DNA of 64,000 bases from Acinetobacter equi (GCF_001307195.1 NZ_CP012808.1:62001-126000); one strand, 5' to 3'; positions 51,098 to 63,572 are shown, counted from the first letter of the stretch. Notes: generated by a model from the sequence alone, not told the origin. Translations and numbers: made by a program.

Positions 51098-52111
51098 ATG
51101 AGCAATCAAGACAACCGTCCAGTGATTTTAACTGGCGACCGTCCAACAGGACAACTTCACCTCGGTCACTTTGTAGGTTCTTTACGTTCACGTGTAGGTT
51201 TACAAGACTCACATCATCAACATCTTCTTTTAGCTGATGCTCAAGCATTAACAGACAATGCTGATAACTTCGAAAAAGTACGTCGCAATATTATTGAAGT
51301 TGCTACAGATTATTTAGCTGTTGGCATTGACCCAACTAAAACAACAATTTGTGTTCAGTCATGCTTACCTGCATTAAATGAACTCACAATGTTGTACTTA
51401 AACTTTGTCACAGTATCTCGTTTAGAACGAAATCCTACAATTAAATCTGAAATTCAGATGCGTGGTTTTGAACGTGATATTCCAGCAGGTTTCTTATGCT
51501 ACCCAGTAGCACAAGCAGCAGATATTACTGCATTTAAGGCTTCAATTGTACCTGTTGGTGAAGACCAAATTCCAATGATTGAGCAAACAAATGAAATTGT
51601 TCGTCGTTTGAATCGTCAAATTGGTCATGATTTACTTCCTGAATGCAAAGCATTACTTTCAAATGTAGGTCGTTTACCTGGTTTTGATGGTAAAGCAAAA
51701 ATGTCTAAATCTTTGGGTAATACCATTGTGCTTGATGCAACAGATAAAGACATTAAAAAAGCTGTAAACGCGATGTATACAGATCCAAACCACCTTCGTA
51801 TTGAAGATCCAGGTCAAGTTGAAGGTAACGTTGTATTTACTTACCTCGATGCTTTTGATCCAGATAAAGAAGCTGTTGCTGAACTTAAAGAACACTATCG
51901 TCGTGGTGGTTTAGGTGATGGTGCAGTTAAAAAACGTCTTGAAGGTGTTCTTAAAGAATTAATTACACCTATTCGTGAACGTCGTATTGAGTTGGCAAAA
52001 GATCCTGATTACATCATGGATATTTTAAAAACTGGTACTGAAAAATGTCGTGACATTACTCAACAAACGCTTGATGAAGTTAAATCAGGCCTTGGTGTTT
52101 TCCACTTCTAA
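51098..52111 (+). CDS. trpS: Tryptophanyl-tRNA synthetase
   Basis: TrpS charges tRNA(Trp) with tryptophan. This class I synthetase has the HIGH-type motif HLGH (residues 21-24) and KMSKS (201-205). The 337-residue length is normal. The gene is monocistronic. A strong stem lies just after the stop, followed by the small RNA gene on the same strand. Confidence 0.96.
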   Translation: MSNQDNRPVILTGDRPTGQLHLGHFVGSLRSRVGLQDSHHQHLLLADAQALTDNADNFEKVRRNIIEVATDYLAVGIDPTKTTICVQSCLPALNELTMLYLNFVTVSRLERNPTIKSEIQMRGFERDIPAGFLCYPVAQAADITAFKASIVPVGEDQIPMIEQTNEIVRRLNRQIGHDLLPECKALLSNVGRLPGFDGKAKMSKSLGNTIVLDATDKDIKKAVNAMYTDPNHLRIEDPGQVEGNVVFTYLDAFDPDKEAVAELKEHYRRGGLGDGAVKKRLEGVLKELITPIRERRIELAKDPDYIMDILKTGTEKCRDITQQTLDEVKSGLGVFHF

Positions 52112-52121
52112 ATAAATACCA

Positions 52122-52148
52122 AAGAACCTGAGAAAATCTCAGGTTCTT
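52122..52148 (+). terminator. Terminator-like hairpin after trpS
   Basis: The stem AAGAACCTGAG / CTCAGGTTCTT is eleven base pairs with an AAAAT loop, but only a weak U-run follows. Confidence 0.6.
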
Positions 52149-52254
52149 CACAAAAAAACAAATAAGTCACACTAATTTAAACAAAAATAATAAAATATGC
52201 ATTTTTTTAAACAAAACTGTTCCATTTATCAATTTTATTGTATATAATTTGATT

Positions 52255-52383
52255 CATATCATAAAAATGATTAAATATGTTATCTGCTTACCCTTCAAGA
52301 TAACATATCGGTTTTTATCGAATATAGCGAAATCTATATTCGTTTTCTACGCAATGATCACCCCAATCATTGCGTTTTTTTTA
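52255..52383 (+). ncRNA. aar: Small regulatory RNA, probable Aar
   Basis: Between trpS and sucD lies a transcript-like unit. A TATAAT box at 52243-52248 precedes three clear stems: an 11-bp stem (52275-52285 with 52298-52308), a 9-bp stem (52319-52327 with 52334-52342), and a 10-bp stem (52349-52358 with 52366-52375) followed by eight T, the terminator. The estimated start is near 52255, and the RNA is about 130 bases. An Hfq-dependent sRNA named Aar has been described at this position in Acinetobacter baylyi and linked to amino acid metabolism. The name rests on position and structure, recalled from memory and not compared base by base. Confidence 0.8.
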
Positions 52384-52401
52384 TGTTTTTTTACTTTATA
52401 T

Positions 52402-52433
52402 AAAAAAATCCCTGCAAATATGCAGGGATTTTT
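52402..52433 (-). terminator. Terminator of the suc transcript
   Basis: On the minus strand ATCCCTGCA / TGCAGGGAT ends in a T-run, just beyond sucD. It lies only about 20 bases beyond the sRNA terminator on the other strand. Confidence 0.88.
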
Positions 52434-52448
52434 ACATTTAATCGATAT

Positions 52449-53339
52449 TTAGATTAAACCTTTGTCTTTTAATACTTGATACATTGTTGAACCAAGTTCA
52501 GCAGGACTACGTGTATAAGCCATTCCCGCTTTTTCAAATGCAGAGAATTTTTCTTCAGCAGTACCTTTACCACCTGAAATAATTGCACCTGCATGTCCCA
52601 TACGCTTACCTTTAGGTGCAGTTACACCCGCAATATAACCAACTACAGGCTTAGTTACATGTGACTGAATATATTCAGCAGCTTCTTCTTCTGCAGTACC
52701 ACCAATTTCACCAATCATAATAATGGCTTCAGTTTGTGGATCTTCTTGGAATAACTTCAAGCAATCAATCTGATTCATGCCAGGAATTGGATCACCACCA
52801 ATACCAATACACGTTGATTGACCTAAACCAAGCTTCGTTGTTTGTGCAACAGCTTCATAAGTCAGTGTACCTGAACGCGAGATAATTCCAATTTTCCCTG
52901 GTTGATGAATATGACCCGGCATAATTCCGATTTTACATTCACCTGGTGTAATAATACCTGGGCAGTTTGGACCAATTAAGCGTGTACCATTACCATTTGT
53001 TTCCAAATAGCGCTTAGCTTTTAGCATATCTAATGTTGGAACACCTTCCGTGATCACAACAATAAGTTCAATCCCAGAATCTACTGCTTCAACAATAGAA
53101 TCCAAAACAAATGGTGCTGGTACATAAATAACAGAAGCATCCGCACCTGTTTCACGTACTGCATCCTTCATTGTATTAAATACAGGTAAATCTAAATGTG
53201 TAGAACCACCCTTACCTGGTGTAACACCACCAACAACCTTCGTACCATAGTCCAAAGCTTGTGCTGAATGAAAAGTACCATTTTTACCAGTAAAACCTTG
53301 TACTAATACTTTTGTATCTTTATTAACTAATACGCTCAT
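52449..53339 (-). CDS. sucD: Succinyl-CoA synthetase alpha subunit
   Basis: SucD, with SucC, converts succinyl-CoA to succinate while making ATP or GTP. The 296-residue chain has the CoA-binding Rossmann part ([15 protein letters not shown]) and the phospho-histidine site [17 protein letters not shown]. It follows sucC by 10 bases on the minus strand. Confidence 0.97.
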   Translation of the reverse strand: MSVLVNKDTKVLVQGFTGKNGTFHSAQALDYGTKVVGGVTPGKGGSTHLDLPVFNTMKDAVRETGADASVIYVPAPFVLDSIVEAVDSGIELIVVITEGVPTLDMLKAKRYLETNGNGTRLIGPNCPGIITPGECKIGIMPGHIHQPGKIGIISRSGTLTYEAVAQTTKLGLGQSTCIGIGGDPIPGMNQIDCLKLFQEDPQTEAIIMIGEIGGTAEEEAAEYIQSHVTKPVVGYIAGVTAPKGKRMGHAGAIISGGKGTAEEKFSAFEKAGMAYTRSPAELGSTMYQVLKDKGLI

Positions 53340-53349
53340 GACAGACCCC

Positions 53350-54516
53350 TTACCCTTTTACTGCAGCAACAATTTTTTCTGCAGCATCAGCCAAGCCATT
53401 TGCAGAAATCAGTTTTAATCCAGATTCATCTAGTAATTTTGCACCTAATTCAGCATTGTTACCTTCTAAGCGAACAACGACTGGAACAGTCACATTTACT
53501 TCTTGAACCGCTGCAATAATTGCCTCAGCAATCATGTCACAACGCACAATACCACCAAAGATATTAATCAATACCCCTTGAACAGAATGATCTGCAAGAA
53601 TAATTTTAAATGCTTCAATCACGCGGTCTTTCGTTGCACCACCACCAACGTCAAGGAAGTTTGCAGGTTGACCACCATATAATTTAATGATGTCCATCGT
53701 TGCCATTGCAAGACCAGCACCATTCACCATACAACCAATGTTACCTTCAAGTGCAACATAGTTAAGATCAAATTCAGAAGCTTTTAGCTCACGCTCATTT
53801 TCTTGAGATTTATCGCGTAATGCAGCAACCTCAGGTAAACGATAAAGTGCATTCGAGTCGATACCTACTTTGGCATCAACACATAAAATATCTCCATTCT
53901 CACGTACAGAAAGTGGATTAATTTCGAATAATGCAAAATCATTTTCTACAAATGCTTGATAAGCAGCAGTCATGATTTTTACAAATTTACCAATTTGCGT
54001 ATCTTTTAGTTTTAAAGCAAAAGCTACTTCGCGTGCTTGAAATGGCTGTAAACCTACTAATGGATCTACTTCTACTTTAATAATTTTTTCAGGTGTTTCT
54101 TCTGCAACTTTTTCAATTTCCACACCACCTTCAGTCGAAGCCATAAAAGTAATTCGACGACTTGAACGATCTACAACAGCACCTAAATATAGCTCACGCT
54201 CAACAGGATATACATCTTCTGCAACTAAAATACTATTAACTGGTTGACCATCTGCATCTGTTTGATAAGTCACCAAACGTGTACCAAGAATACTATTTGC
54301 ATAATCAGCAGCTTCCTGTGCTGATTTCACAACTTTTACACCGCCCGCTTTACCGCGACCACCTGCGTGAACTTGCGCCTTCATGACTGCAAACTTACCA
54401 CCAAGCTGTTCAAAAGCTTTCACTGCTTCATCAGCAGTTGATGCTACGATACCCTCTTGTACTGGCATTCCGTATTTTTTTAATAAAGCTTTCGCTTGAT
54501 ACTCATGTAGATTCAT
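53350..54516 (-). CDS. sucC: Succinyl-CoA synthetase beta subunit
   Basis: SucC is the 388-residue ATP-grasp subunit. Its start [19 protein letters not shown] is the usual one, and the mid-chain has [18 protein letters not shown], which binds nucleotide. The C-terminal CoA-ligase part has [17 protein letters not shown] terminator from lpd lies upstream at 54652, so sucCD probably has its own promoter. Confidence 0.97.
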   Translation of the reverse strand: MNLHEYQAKALLKKYGMPVQEGIVASTADEAVKAFEQLGGKFAVMKAQVHAGGRGKAGGVKVVKSAQEAADYANSILGTRLVTYQTDADGQPVNSILVAEDVYPVERELYLGAVVDRSSRRITFMASTEGGVEIEKVAEETPEKIIKVEVDPLVGLQPFQAREVAFALKLKDTQIGKFVKIMTAAYQAFVENDFALFEINPLSVRENGDILCVDAKVGIDSNALYRLPEVAALRDKSQENERELKASEFDLNYVALEGNIGCMVNGAGLAMATMDIIKLYGGQPANFLDVGGGATKDRVIEAFKIILADHSVQGVLINIFGGIVRCDMIAEAIIAAVQEVNVTVPVVVRLEGNNAELGAKLLDESGLKLISANGLADAAEKIVAAVKG

Positions 54517-54651
54517 TTATATACCTTCTACTACTTTTCAAGTTATTATTTCAGACAAAACTTAAACAACCGTCTCTATAAGCTTTGTATTTATTTAATT
54601 TATCATTTTATTATTAGATGACTTTTTAAATATTGTAAATCATCTAAATGA

Positions 54652-54675
54652 AAAAGAGCGGCCTAGACCGCTCTT
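54652..54675 (-). terminator. Terminator of lpd
   Basis: On the minus strand AAGAGCGG / CCGCTCTT is followed by a T-run, just after the lpd stop codon. Confidence 0.82.
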
Positions 54676-54679
54676 TAAA

Positions 54680-56113
<1,434 letters not shown>

Positions 56114-56128
56114 TCAGTATCTCCGAAA

Positions 56129-56157
56129 ACGGGCTTAAAGGATCGCTTTAAGCCCGT
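56129..56157 (-). other. Strong intercistronic hairpin between sucB and lpd
   Basis: The stem ACGGGCTTAAAG (56129-56140) pairs with CTTTAAGCCCGT (56146-56157), a 12-bp stem with a five-base loop. On the minus strand only TTTTC follows, so it may be a partial terminator or an RNA-stability element that sets lpd levels apart from sucAB. Confidence 0.6.
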
Positions 56158-56172
56158 ATTTATTTTGAAATA

Positions 56173-57381
56173 TTAAAGATCAAGGATAAGTCTAGCTGGC
56201 TCTTCTAACAATTCTTTAATTGTTACAAGGAAGCCTACAGCTTCTTTACCATCAATTAAACGATGGTCATAAGAAAGTGCTAAGTACATCATTGGTAAAA
56301 TTTCAACTTGACCATTCACAGCCATAGGACGATCTTGGATTTTATGCATACCCAAGATTGCCGTTTGTGGCGTATTTAAGATTGGAGTTGAAAGTAATGA
56401 ACCGAAAGTACCACCGTTAGTAATTGTGAAAGTACCACCAGTCATATCTTCAATAGCAAGTTTACCTTCACGCGCTTTACCAGCGTATGCACGGATGCCA
56501 TTTTCAACTTCAGCATAGTTCATACGATCTGTGTCACGTAATACAGGTACTACAAGACCACGATCAGAAGATACAGCTACACCGATGTCATAGAAACCGT
56601 GATAAACGATATCATCGCCATCAATAGAAGCATTAACCGCTGGGTAGCGTTTAAGCGCTTCAGTTGCAGCTTTAACGAAGAATGACATAAAGCCAAGACG
56701 CGCACCATGACGTTTTTCAAACGCATCTTTATATTGGTTACGCATTTCCATGATTGGTTTCATGTTTACTTCGTTGAACGTAGTTAACATTGCTGTTTCT
56801 TGAGTAGCAGCAAGTAAACGTTCAGCAACACGCTTACGTAAACGAGTCATTGGAACACGTTTTTCAATACGTTCACCAACAGCAACACTTAAAGGTGCAA
56901 CAGCTGGTTTAGTTTGATGGTTTGCAACATCTTCTTTAGTGATGCGACCACCACGTCCAGTACCAGCAACGTCAGATGCTGCAATACCAGATTCAGTTAA
57001 TGCTTTGCGAACTGCAGGAGCTTGATCAGTAACAGCTTGAGCACGTTCAACAACTGGTGCAGCACCAGCTTGAGTTTGTGCAGCAGCTTGTTCTACTTTA
57101 GCTTCTGATTGAACTGCTTGAGTTTGAGCAGCGCCTGAAACAGCACCTTCTTCAAATTGAGCAATCACTTCAGCAGAAAGTACTGTATCACCTTCATTTT
57201 TGATGATAGATGCAATCGTACCATCAGCAGGAGCTACAACTTCCAAAACAACTTTGTCAGTTTCAATATCACAAATCACTTCATCACGTGAAACTGCTTC
57301 ACCTGGTTGTTTGTGCCAAGTTGCAATTGTTCCGTCAGCAACTGACTCTGGGAACACCGGTGCTTTAATTTCGGTTGCCAT
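56173..57381 (-). CDS. sucB: Dihydrolipoyllysine-residue succinyltransferase (E2)
   Basis: This is the E2 subunit of the 2-oxoglutarate dehydrogenase complex. The lipoyl domain has the modified lysine K43 in the ETDKVVLEV motif. An Ala/Gln-rich linker follows, then the peripheral-subunit domain near residues 120-155. The catalytic domain ends in [12 protein letters not shown]. Length 402 residues. It follows sucA by 16 bases. Confidence 0.97.
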   Translation of the reverse strand: MATEIKAPVFPESVADGTIATWHKQPGEAVSRDEVICDIETDKVVLEVVAPADGTIASIIKNEGDTVLSAEVIAQFEEGAVSGAAQTQAVQSEAKVEQAAAQTQAGAAPVVERAQAVTDQAPAVRKALTESGIAASDVAGTGRGGRITKEDVANHQTKPAVAPLSVAVGERIEKRVPMTRLRKRVAERLLAATQETAMLTTFNEVNMKPIMEMRNQYKDAFEKRHGARLGFMSFFVKAATEALKRYPAVNASIDGDDIVYHGFYDIGVAVSSDRGLVVPVLRDTDRMNYAEVENGIRAYAGKAREGKLAIEDMTGGTFTITNGGTFGSLLSTPILNTPQTAILGMHKIQDRPMAVNGQVEILPMMYLALSYDHRLIDGKEAVGFLVTIKELLEEPARLILDL

Positions 57382-57397
57382 TCTTAAGACTCTCCTG

Positions 57398-60232
57398 TTA
57401 TTCAGCTACGATCGCTAAAGCATCATTTACGAGCTGAGCTTGTTGTTTTGCATGCAAATATGGTGAACCACATGCAGGTGCAGCTGACGCGTCACGACCT
57501 GCATAGCTAATACGTAATTGTTTATTCGCATTTTCAACTGTGTTGTAAAGTTGTGGTGCGATAAACAACCAAGCACCTTGGTTCTTAGGTTCTTCTTGAG
57601 CCCAAACGAGTTCTTTAACGTTTGGATAAGAAGCAAGAACTTCAACAAGGCGTTGTTCTGGGTATGGATACAATTGTTCAACACGAACGATTGCAGTGTT
57701 TTTCAAATCTTTTTCACGACGTTTTTCAAGTAAGTCGTAATAAACCTTACCACCACAAAGAACTAAACGAGTTACATCTGCAGGGTTAATGTTGTCAACT
57801 TCATTGATCACAGTTTGGAATGTACCAGTTGCAAGCTCATCTAATGTAGAAGTTGCAAGTTTGTGACGAAGTAAAGACTTCGGTGAAGTAACAATCAATG
57901 GCTTACGAATTGGGCGAATTGCTTGACGACGTAAAGCGTGATAAATCTGAGCTGGAGTAGTCGGTGTGATTACTTGCATGTTTTCTTCAGCACACAACTG
58001 TAAATAGCGCTCTAAACGTGCAGATGAGTGTTCAGGACCTTGACCTTCAAAGCCGTGTGGAAGAAGCATAGTTAAACCACAAACACGTTCCCACTTCGTT
58101 TCACCTGAAGCGATGAATTGGTCAATTACAACTTGCGCACAGTTAGAGAAGTCACCGAACTGAGCTTCCCAAATAATTAAACCGTGTGGAATTGTTGTTG
58201 CATAACCATATTCAAATGCAAGTACAGCCATTTCAGAAAGAAGTGAGTCATACAATGCAAAACGTGGTTGATTTTCTTTTACATGACAAAGTGGGATGTA
58301 TGTTTCACCATCTACTTGGTTATGAAGTTTTGCATGACGATGTGAGAATGTACCACGACCAACATCTTCACCTGTAATACGTACAAGGTAACCTTCATCA
58401 AGTAATGTTGCATACGCTAAAGTTTCTGCAGCACCCCAGTTTAAAGGCATTTCACCTGTTTGCATTTTCAAGCGATCATCAATCACTTTAGATACTTGAC
58501 GTTGCATTACGAAACCTTCAGGAAGTTTACGCATGCCTTCGCCTAATTCTTTTAAGCGTTCGATTGGGAAAGTGGTATCCCAGACATCTGTATATTCGTG
58601 ACCAAGGTACGGAGTCCAGTCAACAAACATTTTTGTATTTGGTTCAAGTACAAGTGCATTCGCAACATGTTTACCCGCTTCTAAATCAGAGCGGTAATCT
58701 TCAACCATCGCATCTGCTGCTGCACGATCAAGAACACCTTCTTGAACCAATTTATCAGCATACAAAGTACGAGTTGTAGTTTTCTTGTTGATGACTTGGT
58801 ACATCAATGGTTGAGTTGCAGCTGGCTCATCCGCTTCGTTATGACCACGACGACGATAACAGAACAAGTCAATTACAACGTCTTTACGGAATGTATGACG
58901 GAAGTCATGTGCCAATTGAGTAATGAAAATTACGGCTTCTGGATCATCGCCATTCACATGGAATACAGGCGCCTGAACCATTTTCGCGATATCTGTACAG
59001 TATTCTGTAGAACGCGCATCACGTGGATCAGAAGTTGTGAAACCAACTTGGTTGTTCACAACAATATGAACTGTACCACCTACTGTATAACCACGAGTTT
59101 GTGACATTTGGAAGGTTTCTTGGTTAACACCTTGACCAGCAAATGCAGCATCACCGTGAACAATAATTGGCAATACATCATCACCACCAATGTCTTTACG
59201 ACGTACTTGGCGAGCACGTACAGAACCTTCAACCACAGGTCCAACGATTTCTAAGTGAGATGGGTTAAACGCCAATGCCAAGTGAACTTCACCACCTGCA
59301 GTCATTACGTTTGAAGAGAAACCTTGGTGATATTTAACGTCACCAGAGCCTTTTTTATGAAGTGATTTGCCTTCAAATTCACCAAATAAATCGGCTGGGT
59401 TTTTACCCATAATGTTTACAAGAAGGTTTAAACGGCCACGGTGAGGCATACCGATTACAACTTCTTTACAACCTACAGAACCTGCACGTTGAATGATTTC
59501 ATTTACCATTGGGATAAATGATTCACCACCTTCAATACCGAAACGCTTAGCACCAACAAATTTATTACCAAGGTATTTTTCTAGGCCTTCAGCCGCAGTT
59601 AAACGCTCTAAGAAATGTTTCTTTTGATCTGCAGTGAACGTAAATTTACCACGAGCACCTTCTAGGCGTTGTTGAATCCAACGTTTTTCTTTGGTATCAA
59701 CAATGTGCATGTATTCAGCACCAATTGATGAACAATAGATTGACTCCATTGCATCAACCATTTCACCTAAAGTTGCTTCAGTTTTACCAATCGCAAGATT
59801 ACCAGCATTAAATACTGTATCTAAATCCGATTTAGTTAAACCATGTGCTGCAAGATCTAAATCTGGCACATCTTCACGCTTAGCCAAACCAAGTGGATCT
59901 AATTTTGCTTTTTGATGACCACGATTACGGTAAGCGGCGATTAGCTGTAATACACCAATTTGACGATGTTCATGCTCAGAACTTACTGCACTTTGAACTA
60001 CAGATTGAACACGACTTGAATTACGTCCTAGTAATAGGAATTGCTCACGTACATTGCTGTGAGGTTGGTCCCCTTTAGGAAATTTATCAAAGTACTCGCG
60101 CCAATCATCCCCAACCGTCTCAGGAGCCGTCAAATACTGTTCATAAAGCTCTTCAATATACGCTGCACTATCAGCGGAAAGTTCAGTGTCAAGACGCAAC
60201 GCGTCAGTAACTTCTTGCATTTGTGGACCCAT
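57398..60232 (-). CDS. sucA: 2-oxoglutarate dehydrogenase E1 component
   Basis: SucA is the thiamine-diphosphate E1 subunit, decarboxylating 2-oxoglutarate. The 944-residue chain has the N-terminal anchor helix ([31 protein letters not shown]). The ThDP region includes [11 protein letters not shown] and the [10 protein letters not shown] motif, and the C-terminus has EEPKNQGAW. The start is ambiguous: ATG at 60232 has AGGA almost touching it, while the in-frame ATG at 60220 is also plausible. A structured leader and an overlapping upstream frame precede it. Confidence 0.95.
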   Translation of the reverse strand: MGPQMQEVTDALRLDTELSADSAAYIEELYEQYLTAPETVGDDWREYFDKFPKGDQPHSNVREQFLLLGRNSSRVQSVVQSAVSSEHEHRQIGVLQLIAAYRNRGHQKAKLDPLGLAKREDVPDLDLAAHGLTKSDLDTVFNAGNLAIGKTEATLGEMVDAMESIYCSSIGAEYMHIVDTKEKRWIQQRLEGARGKFTFTADQKKHFLERLTAAEGLEKYLGNKFVGAKRFGIEGGESFIPMVNEIIQRAGSVGCKEVVIGMPHRGRLNLLVNIMGKNPADLFGEFEGKSLHKKGSGDVKYHQGFSSNVMTAGGEVHLALAFNPSHLEIVGPVVEGSVRARQVRRKDIGGDDVLPIIVHGDAAFAGQGVNQETFQMSQTRGYTVGGTVHIVVNNQVGFTTSDPRDARSTEYCTDIAKMVQAPVFHVNGDDPEAVIFITQLAHDFRHTFRKDVVIDLFCYRRRGHNEADEPAATQPLMYQVINKKTTTRTLYADKLVQEGVLDRAAADAMVEDYRSDLEAGKHVANALVLEPNTKMFVDWTPYLGHEYTDVWDTTFPIERLKELGEGMRKLPEGFVMQRQVSKVIDDRLKMQTGEMPLNWGAAETLAYATLLDEGYLVRITGEDVGRGTFSHRHAKLHNQVDGETYIPLCHVKENQPRFALYDSLLSEMAVLAFEYGYATTIPHGLIIWEAQFGDFSNCAQVVIDQFIASGETKWERVCGLTMLLPHGFEGQGPEHSSARLERYLQLCAEENMQVITPTTPAQIYHALRRQAIRPIRKPLIVTSPKSLLRHKLATSTLDELATGTFQTVINEVDNINPADVTRLVLCGGKVYYDLLEKRREKDLKNTAIVRVEQLYPYPEQRLVEVLASYPNVKELVWAQEEPKNQGAWLFIAPQLYNTVENANKQLRISYAGRDASAAPACGSPYLHAKQQAQLVNDALAIVAE

Positions 60233-60420
60233 TTCCTATTGCAAAAACATTTTTCAGGATGCTTTTTAAGCAAAACCCATGATTAGTAATGTCAAATTTG
60301 TAAGATGACATTATTCCCCATTAGGCATAACCTTGGGGCGTTATCCTTACATTAGGAAAACCCAATGTATAAAATGAATCATAACGCCCTCAGCGGCATC
60401 ATCATTCATATATACCCGGT
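60204..60420 (-). promoter_or_regulatory. Structured leader of sucA with an overlapping 35-codon frame
   Basis: Upstream of sucA several pairings are possible. GGGCGTTAT (60336-60344 on the plus strand) pairs with ATAACGCCC (60381-60389), enclosing a smaller ACATT/AATGT stem. CCCCA (60316-60320) pairs with TGGGG (60334-60338), which competes with the first. TAATGTCA (60287-60294) pairs with TGACATTA (60306-60313). Behind TGGGGAATA an ATG at 60311 starts a frame of 35 codons that overlaps the sucA start and stops at 60204. The competing stems and coupled frame suggest attenuation or a metabolite-sensing leader; this is inferred from sequence only. Confidence 0.5.
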
Positions 60421-60891
60421 AAAACCGAGCAATTTTTTGCAAATCGACTTAAAAAAAATAATTTTTTCAACTTACCTTTTTTAAAGCAACTCATTCCGCT
60501 ATTTACTCTAATTTGTAGTCATTTTACATACTTTAACCAACCACTATTTTTTAGATATAATAATCTTTCAAAGTTTAACATAAAGCTATCCCATCAACTG
60601 ATTTTTTTCACACATACTCTCTATAAATTGGTTAAATATAACTTTTACAGCTATATTGCATATATGGAGACTAATTATAGAAATTTCTAGTACCCAAGCT
60701 AAATTTAATACAAAATTCTAAACCAATGAATTGAACTAAATACTAAATATGCATCACTATTCTAGTTAAAAATATTTAATTTAAAACTCAAACTAACACA
60801 CACTAATCCACCATTATTAAAAACCATTACCATTTTAGCTTTTTTTTGCATACGATAAAACATCTCACTTACAACTCATCACACTGAAAAT
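60421..60891. other. AT-rich gap between sucA leader and sdhB
   Basis: About 470 bp with no coding frame. A weak CGGT-AAA-ACCG hairpin with six T at 60416-60437 would act as a plus-strand terminator. The rest is AT-rich, with no promoter or structure that I can support, though the sucA promoter must lie here or in the leader. Confidence 0.3.
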
Positions 60892-60921
60892 AAAAAAAGC
60901 ACACCGAAGTGTGCTTTTTAG
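60892..60921 (-). terminator. Terminator of the sdh operon
   Basis: On the minus strand AAGCACAC-TTCG-GTGTGCTT, closed by a stable UUCG tetraloop, is followed by a T-run, 16 bases after sdhB. It separates sdh from suc transcripts. Confidence 0.9.
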
Positions 60922-60936
60922 CAGTACAAAATGCAC

Positions 60937-61647
60937 TTAGCCAGCCATATCTAAAAGCATGCCACGGATGTGACCAATCGCTTTAGTAGGATTCAAACCT
61001 TTAGGGCATACAGATACACAGTTCATAATGCCTTTACAACGGAAGAGTGAGAATGGGTCATCAAGACGAGCCAAACGATCTTGAGTCGCTGTATCACGTG
61101 AATCAATAATGAAACGGTATGCATTCAACAATGCAGATGGACCTAGGAACTTATCAGGATTCCACCAGAATGATGGGCATGAAGTTGAACAACATGCACA
61201 AAGGATACACTCATACAAACCATCTAAATGCTCACGCTCTTCTGGAGACTGTAAACGCTCTTTTGGTGGTGCAGGTTGATTGTTAATCAAGAATGGTTGA
61301 ATCTTATCATACTGATCGTAGAACTGATTCATATCAACAACCAAGTCCTTAATTACAGGAAGACCTGGCAATGGACGAATTGTGATTTCATTAGGCAAAT
61401 CATTTAGGTTCCAAAGACACGCTAAACCATTTTTACCATTAATGTTTACACCATCAGAACCACAGATACCTTCACGACAAGAACGACGGAAAGTTAAAGA
61501 TTCATCTTGAACTTTTAAAGCCAAAAGTGCATCAAGCAACATGCGATGCTTATCAGTCAACTCAAGTTTAAAAGTTTGCATGTACGGTGCTTTATCCTTA
61601 TCAGGATCATAGCGGTAGATATGAAATGTACGAGTACCTCTACTCAT
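60937..61647 (-). CDS. sdhB: Succinate dehydrogenase iron-sulfur subunit
   Basis: SdhB carries three Fe-S clusters that pass electrons from FAD to quinone. The 236-residue chain has the 2Fe-2S motif SCREGICGSDGVNINGKNGLAC, the 4Fe-4S motif CILCACCSTSCPSFWW and the 3Fe-4S region CKGIMNCVSVCPKGLNP. It is the last gene of the sdh operon and follows sdhA by 14 bases. Confidence 0.97.
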   Translation of the reverse strand: MSRGTRTFHIYRYDPDKDKAPYMQTFKLELTDKHRMLLDALLALKVQDESLTFRRSCREGICGSDGVNINGKNGLACLWNLNDLPNEITIRPLPGLPVIKDLVVDMNQFYDQYDKIQPFLINNQPAPPKERLQSPEEREHLDGLYECILCACCSTSCPSFWWNPDKFLGPSALLNAYRFIIDSRDTATQDRLARLDDPFSLFRCKGIMNCVSVCPKGLNPTKAIGHIRGMLLDMAG

Positions 61648-61661
61648 CTTTATTCTCCTGA

Positions 61662-63560
61662 TTAGAATGTACGTGGTTTAGGTGGAATTGCATCAACCGA
61701 TAATGGACGGTAACGCACTGGTTTGTACTCTAAACGATTGTCCGCAGAGAACCATAATGTGTGTTTCATCCACTCATCATCACGACGACCATATGGATAG
61801 TCAGCATGATCAGGCGGTAACTCAAAGTCCACAACTGTATGCGCACCACGACACTCTTTACGAGCAGCAGCTGAGATTAGAGTTGCTTTAGCAACTTCAT
61901 ATAAGTTTTCAACTTCCAAAGCTTCGATACGTGCTGTATTAAATACCTTAGATTTGTCTTTTAAATGAATATTGCGAACACGAGGCTCAATTGCAAGAAT
62001 TTGTTTTACACCTTCTTCCAAAAGAGCAGATGTACGGAATACACCAGCATGATCTTGAACAATATCACGAATCGCATCAGCAACTTCTTGCGCATTCTCA
62101 CCAGAAGTCGATTCATCAAGATGACGAATACGTTTCATTGTATTTTCAAGAACTGTTGTAGGAAGCGGTGCATATTCATCACCATGGTGTTTAGTCACAT
62201 AATCAATAATGTGTTCACCAGCTGCTTTACCAAATACAACTAAATCAAGCAGTGAATTTGTACCTAAACGGTTTGCACCGTGTACAGATACACATGAACA
62301 TTCACCAATTGCATAGAAACCTTTCACTGGTTTTGTGAAATTACGTTCTTCTACATTTATAGAATAAACATCAGTTTCTTTATTGTAGTTTGCAACAAGT
62401 TCTGTTGTTTCACGAGATTCAGGAACAACAACTTGTCCATGAATATTCGTAGGAATACCACCCATTTGGTAATGGATTGTTGGTACGACTGGAATTGGCT
62501 CTTTAGTGATATCAACGTTTGCAAACTTCTTACCAATCTCAAATACAGATGGAAGACGTTTCATAATCGTGTCAGCACCTAAGTGAGTCATATCAAGAAG
62601 GATATAATCACCTTTAGGACCACAACCACGACCTTCTTTAATTTCTTGGTCCATAGAACGTGATACGAAGTCACGTGGAGCCAAGTCTTTTAAAGTTGGT
62701 GCATAGCGTTCCATGAATGGTTCGCCGTCTTTGTTACGAAGGATTGCACCCTCACCACGACAACCTTCAGTTAATAATACGCCTGCGCCCGCAACACCCG
62801 TTGGGTGGAATTGCCAGAATTCCATGTCTTGTAATGGAATACCTGCACGAGCTGCCATACCAAGACCATCACCAGTGTTGATATAAGCATTAGTAGATGC
62901 ACGATAAACACGACCAGCACCACCAGTAGCAAACAATGTTGCTTTACCTTGGAATACTGCAATTTTACCAGTTTCTTGGTCAATTGCCGTCACACCAAGT
63001 ACATCACCATTTTCGTTACGAATTAGATCAAGTGCGATCCATTCTACGAAAAATTGTGTACCCATTTTCACGTTGCTTTGATAAAGCGTGTGAAGAAGCG
63101 CATGACCTGTACGGTCAGCAGCTGCACAAGCACGTGGAACTGCTTTTTCACCGTAATTTGCAGAGTGACCACCGAATGGACGTTGGTAAATAGTACCATC
63201 ATCATTACGGTCAAAAGGCATACCAAGGTGTTCAAGTTCATAAACAACTTGAGGAGCTTCACGAGTCATGAACTCGATTGCATCTTGGTCACCTAACCAG
63301 TCAGAACCCTTAACTGTGTCATAGAAGTGGTAGTGCCAATTATCTTCTTGCATATTACCAAGAGATGCACCAATACCACCTTGTGCCGCAACTGTATGAG
63401 AACGTGTTGGAAATACTTTAGTTAACACCGCAACTTTTAAACCTGCTTGAGCAAGCTGGTAAGAAGCGCGCATACCAGAACCACCGCCACCAACGATAAC
63501 TGCATCGAAAGTTTCATGTGGAATATTTGTGTAATCTTCTTTAGGGGTTATAGCGCCCAT
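61662..63560 (-). CDS. sdhA: Succinate dehydrogenase flavoprotein subunit
   Basis: SdhA oxidises succinate to fumarate with covalent FAD. The FAD loop VGGGGSGMRASYQLA is followed by the His that binds FAD in SHTVAAQGGIGASLG. The active-site region GANRLGTNSLLDLVVFG is present. 632 residues, longer than E. coli SdhA by about 40 residues, but normal in length for Moraxellaceae as far as I recall. Confidence 0.97.
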   Translation of the reverse strand: MGAITPKEDYTNIPHETFDAVIVGGGGSGMRASYQLAQAGLKVAVLTKVFPTRSHTVAAQGGIGASLGNMQEDNWHYHFYDTVKGSDWLGDQDAIEFMTREAPQVVYELEHLGMPFDRNDDGTIYQRPFGGHSANYGEKAVPRACAAADRTGHALLHTLYQSNVKMGTQFFVEWIALDLIRNENGDVLGVTAIDQETGKIAVFQGKATLFATGGAGRVYRASTNAYINTGDGLGMAARAGIPLQDMEFWQFHPTGVAGAGVLLTEGCRGEGAILRNKDGEPFMERYAPTLKDLAPRDFVSRSMDQEIKEGRGCGPKGDYILLDMTHLGADTIMKRLPSVFEIGKKFANVDITKEPIPVVPTIHYQMGGIPTNIHGQVVVPESRETTELVANYNKETDVYSINVEERNFTKPVKGFYAIGECSCVSVHGANRLGTNSLLDLVVFGKAAGEHIIDYVTKHHGDEYAPLPTTVLENTMKRIRHLDESTSGENAQEVADAIRDIVQDHAGVFRTSALLEEGVKQILAIEPRVRNIHLKDKSKVFNTARIEALEVENLYEVAKATLISAAARKECRGAHTVVDFELPPDHADYPYGRRDDEWMKHTLWFSADNRLEYKPVRYRPLSVDAIPPKPRTF

Positions 63561-63572
63561 GATCTTTTCCTA

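Noticed and set aside
52249..52452. 67-residue hydrophobic open frame on the plus strand
   Set aside because: It overlaps the three-stem sRNA, both terminators and the end of sucD, and has no ribosome-binding site; the sRNA explains the region better.
60416..60437. Plus-strand terminator and possible sRNA antisense to the sucA leader
   Set aside because: The stem is only four base pairs and no matching promoter is visible; not enough to call a transcript.
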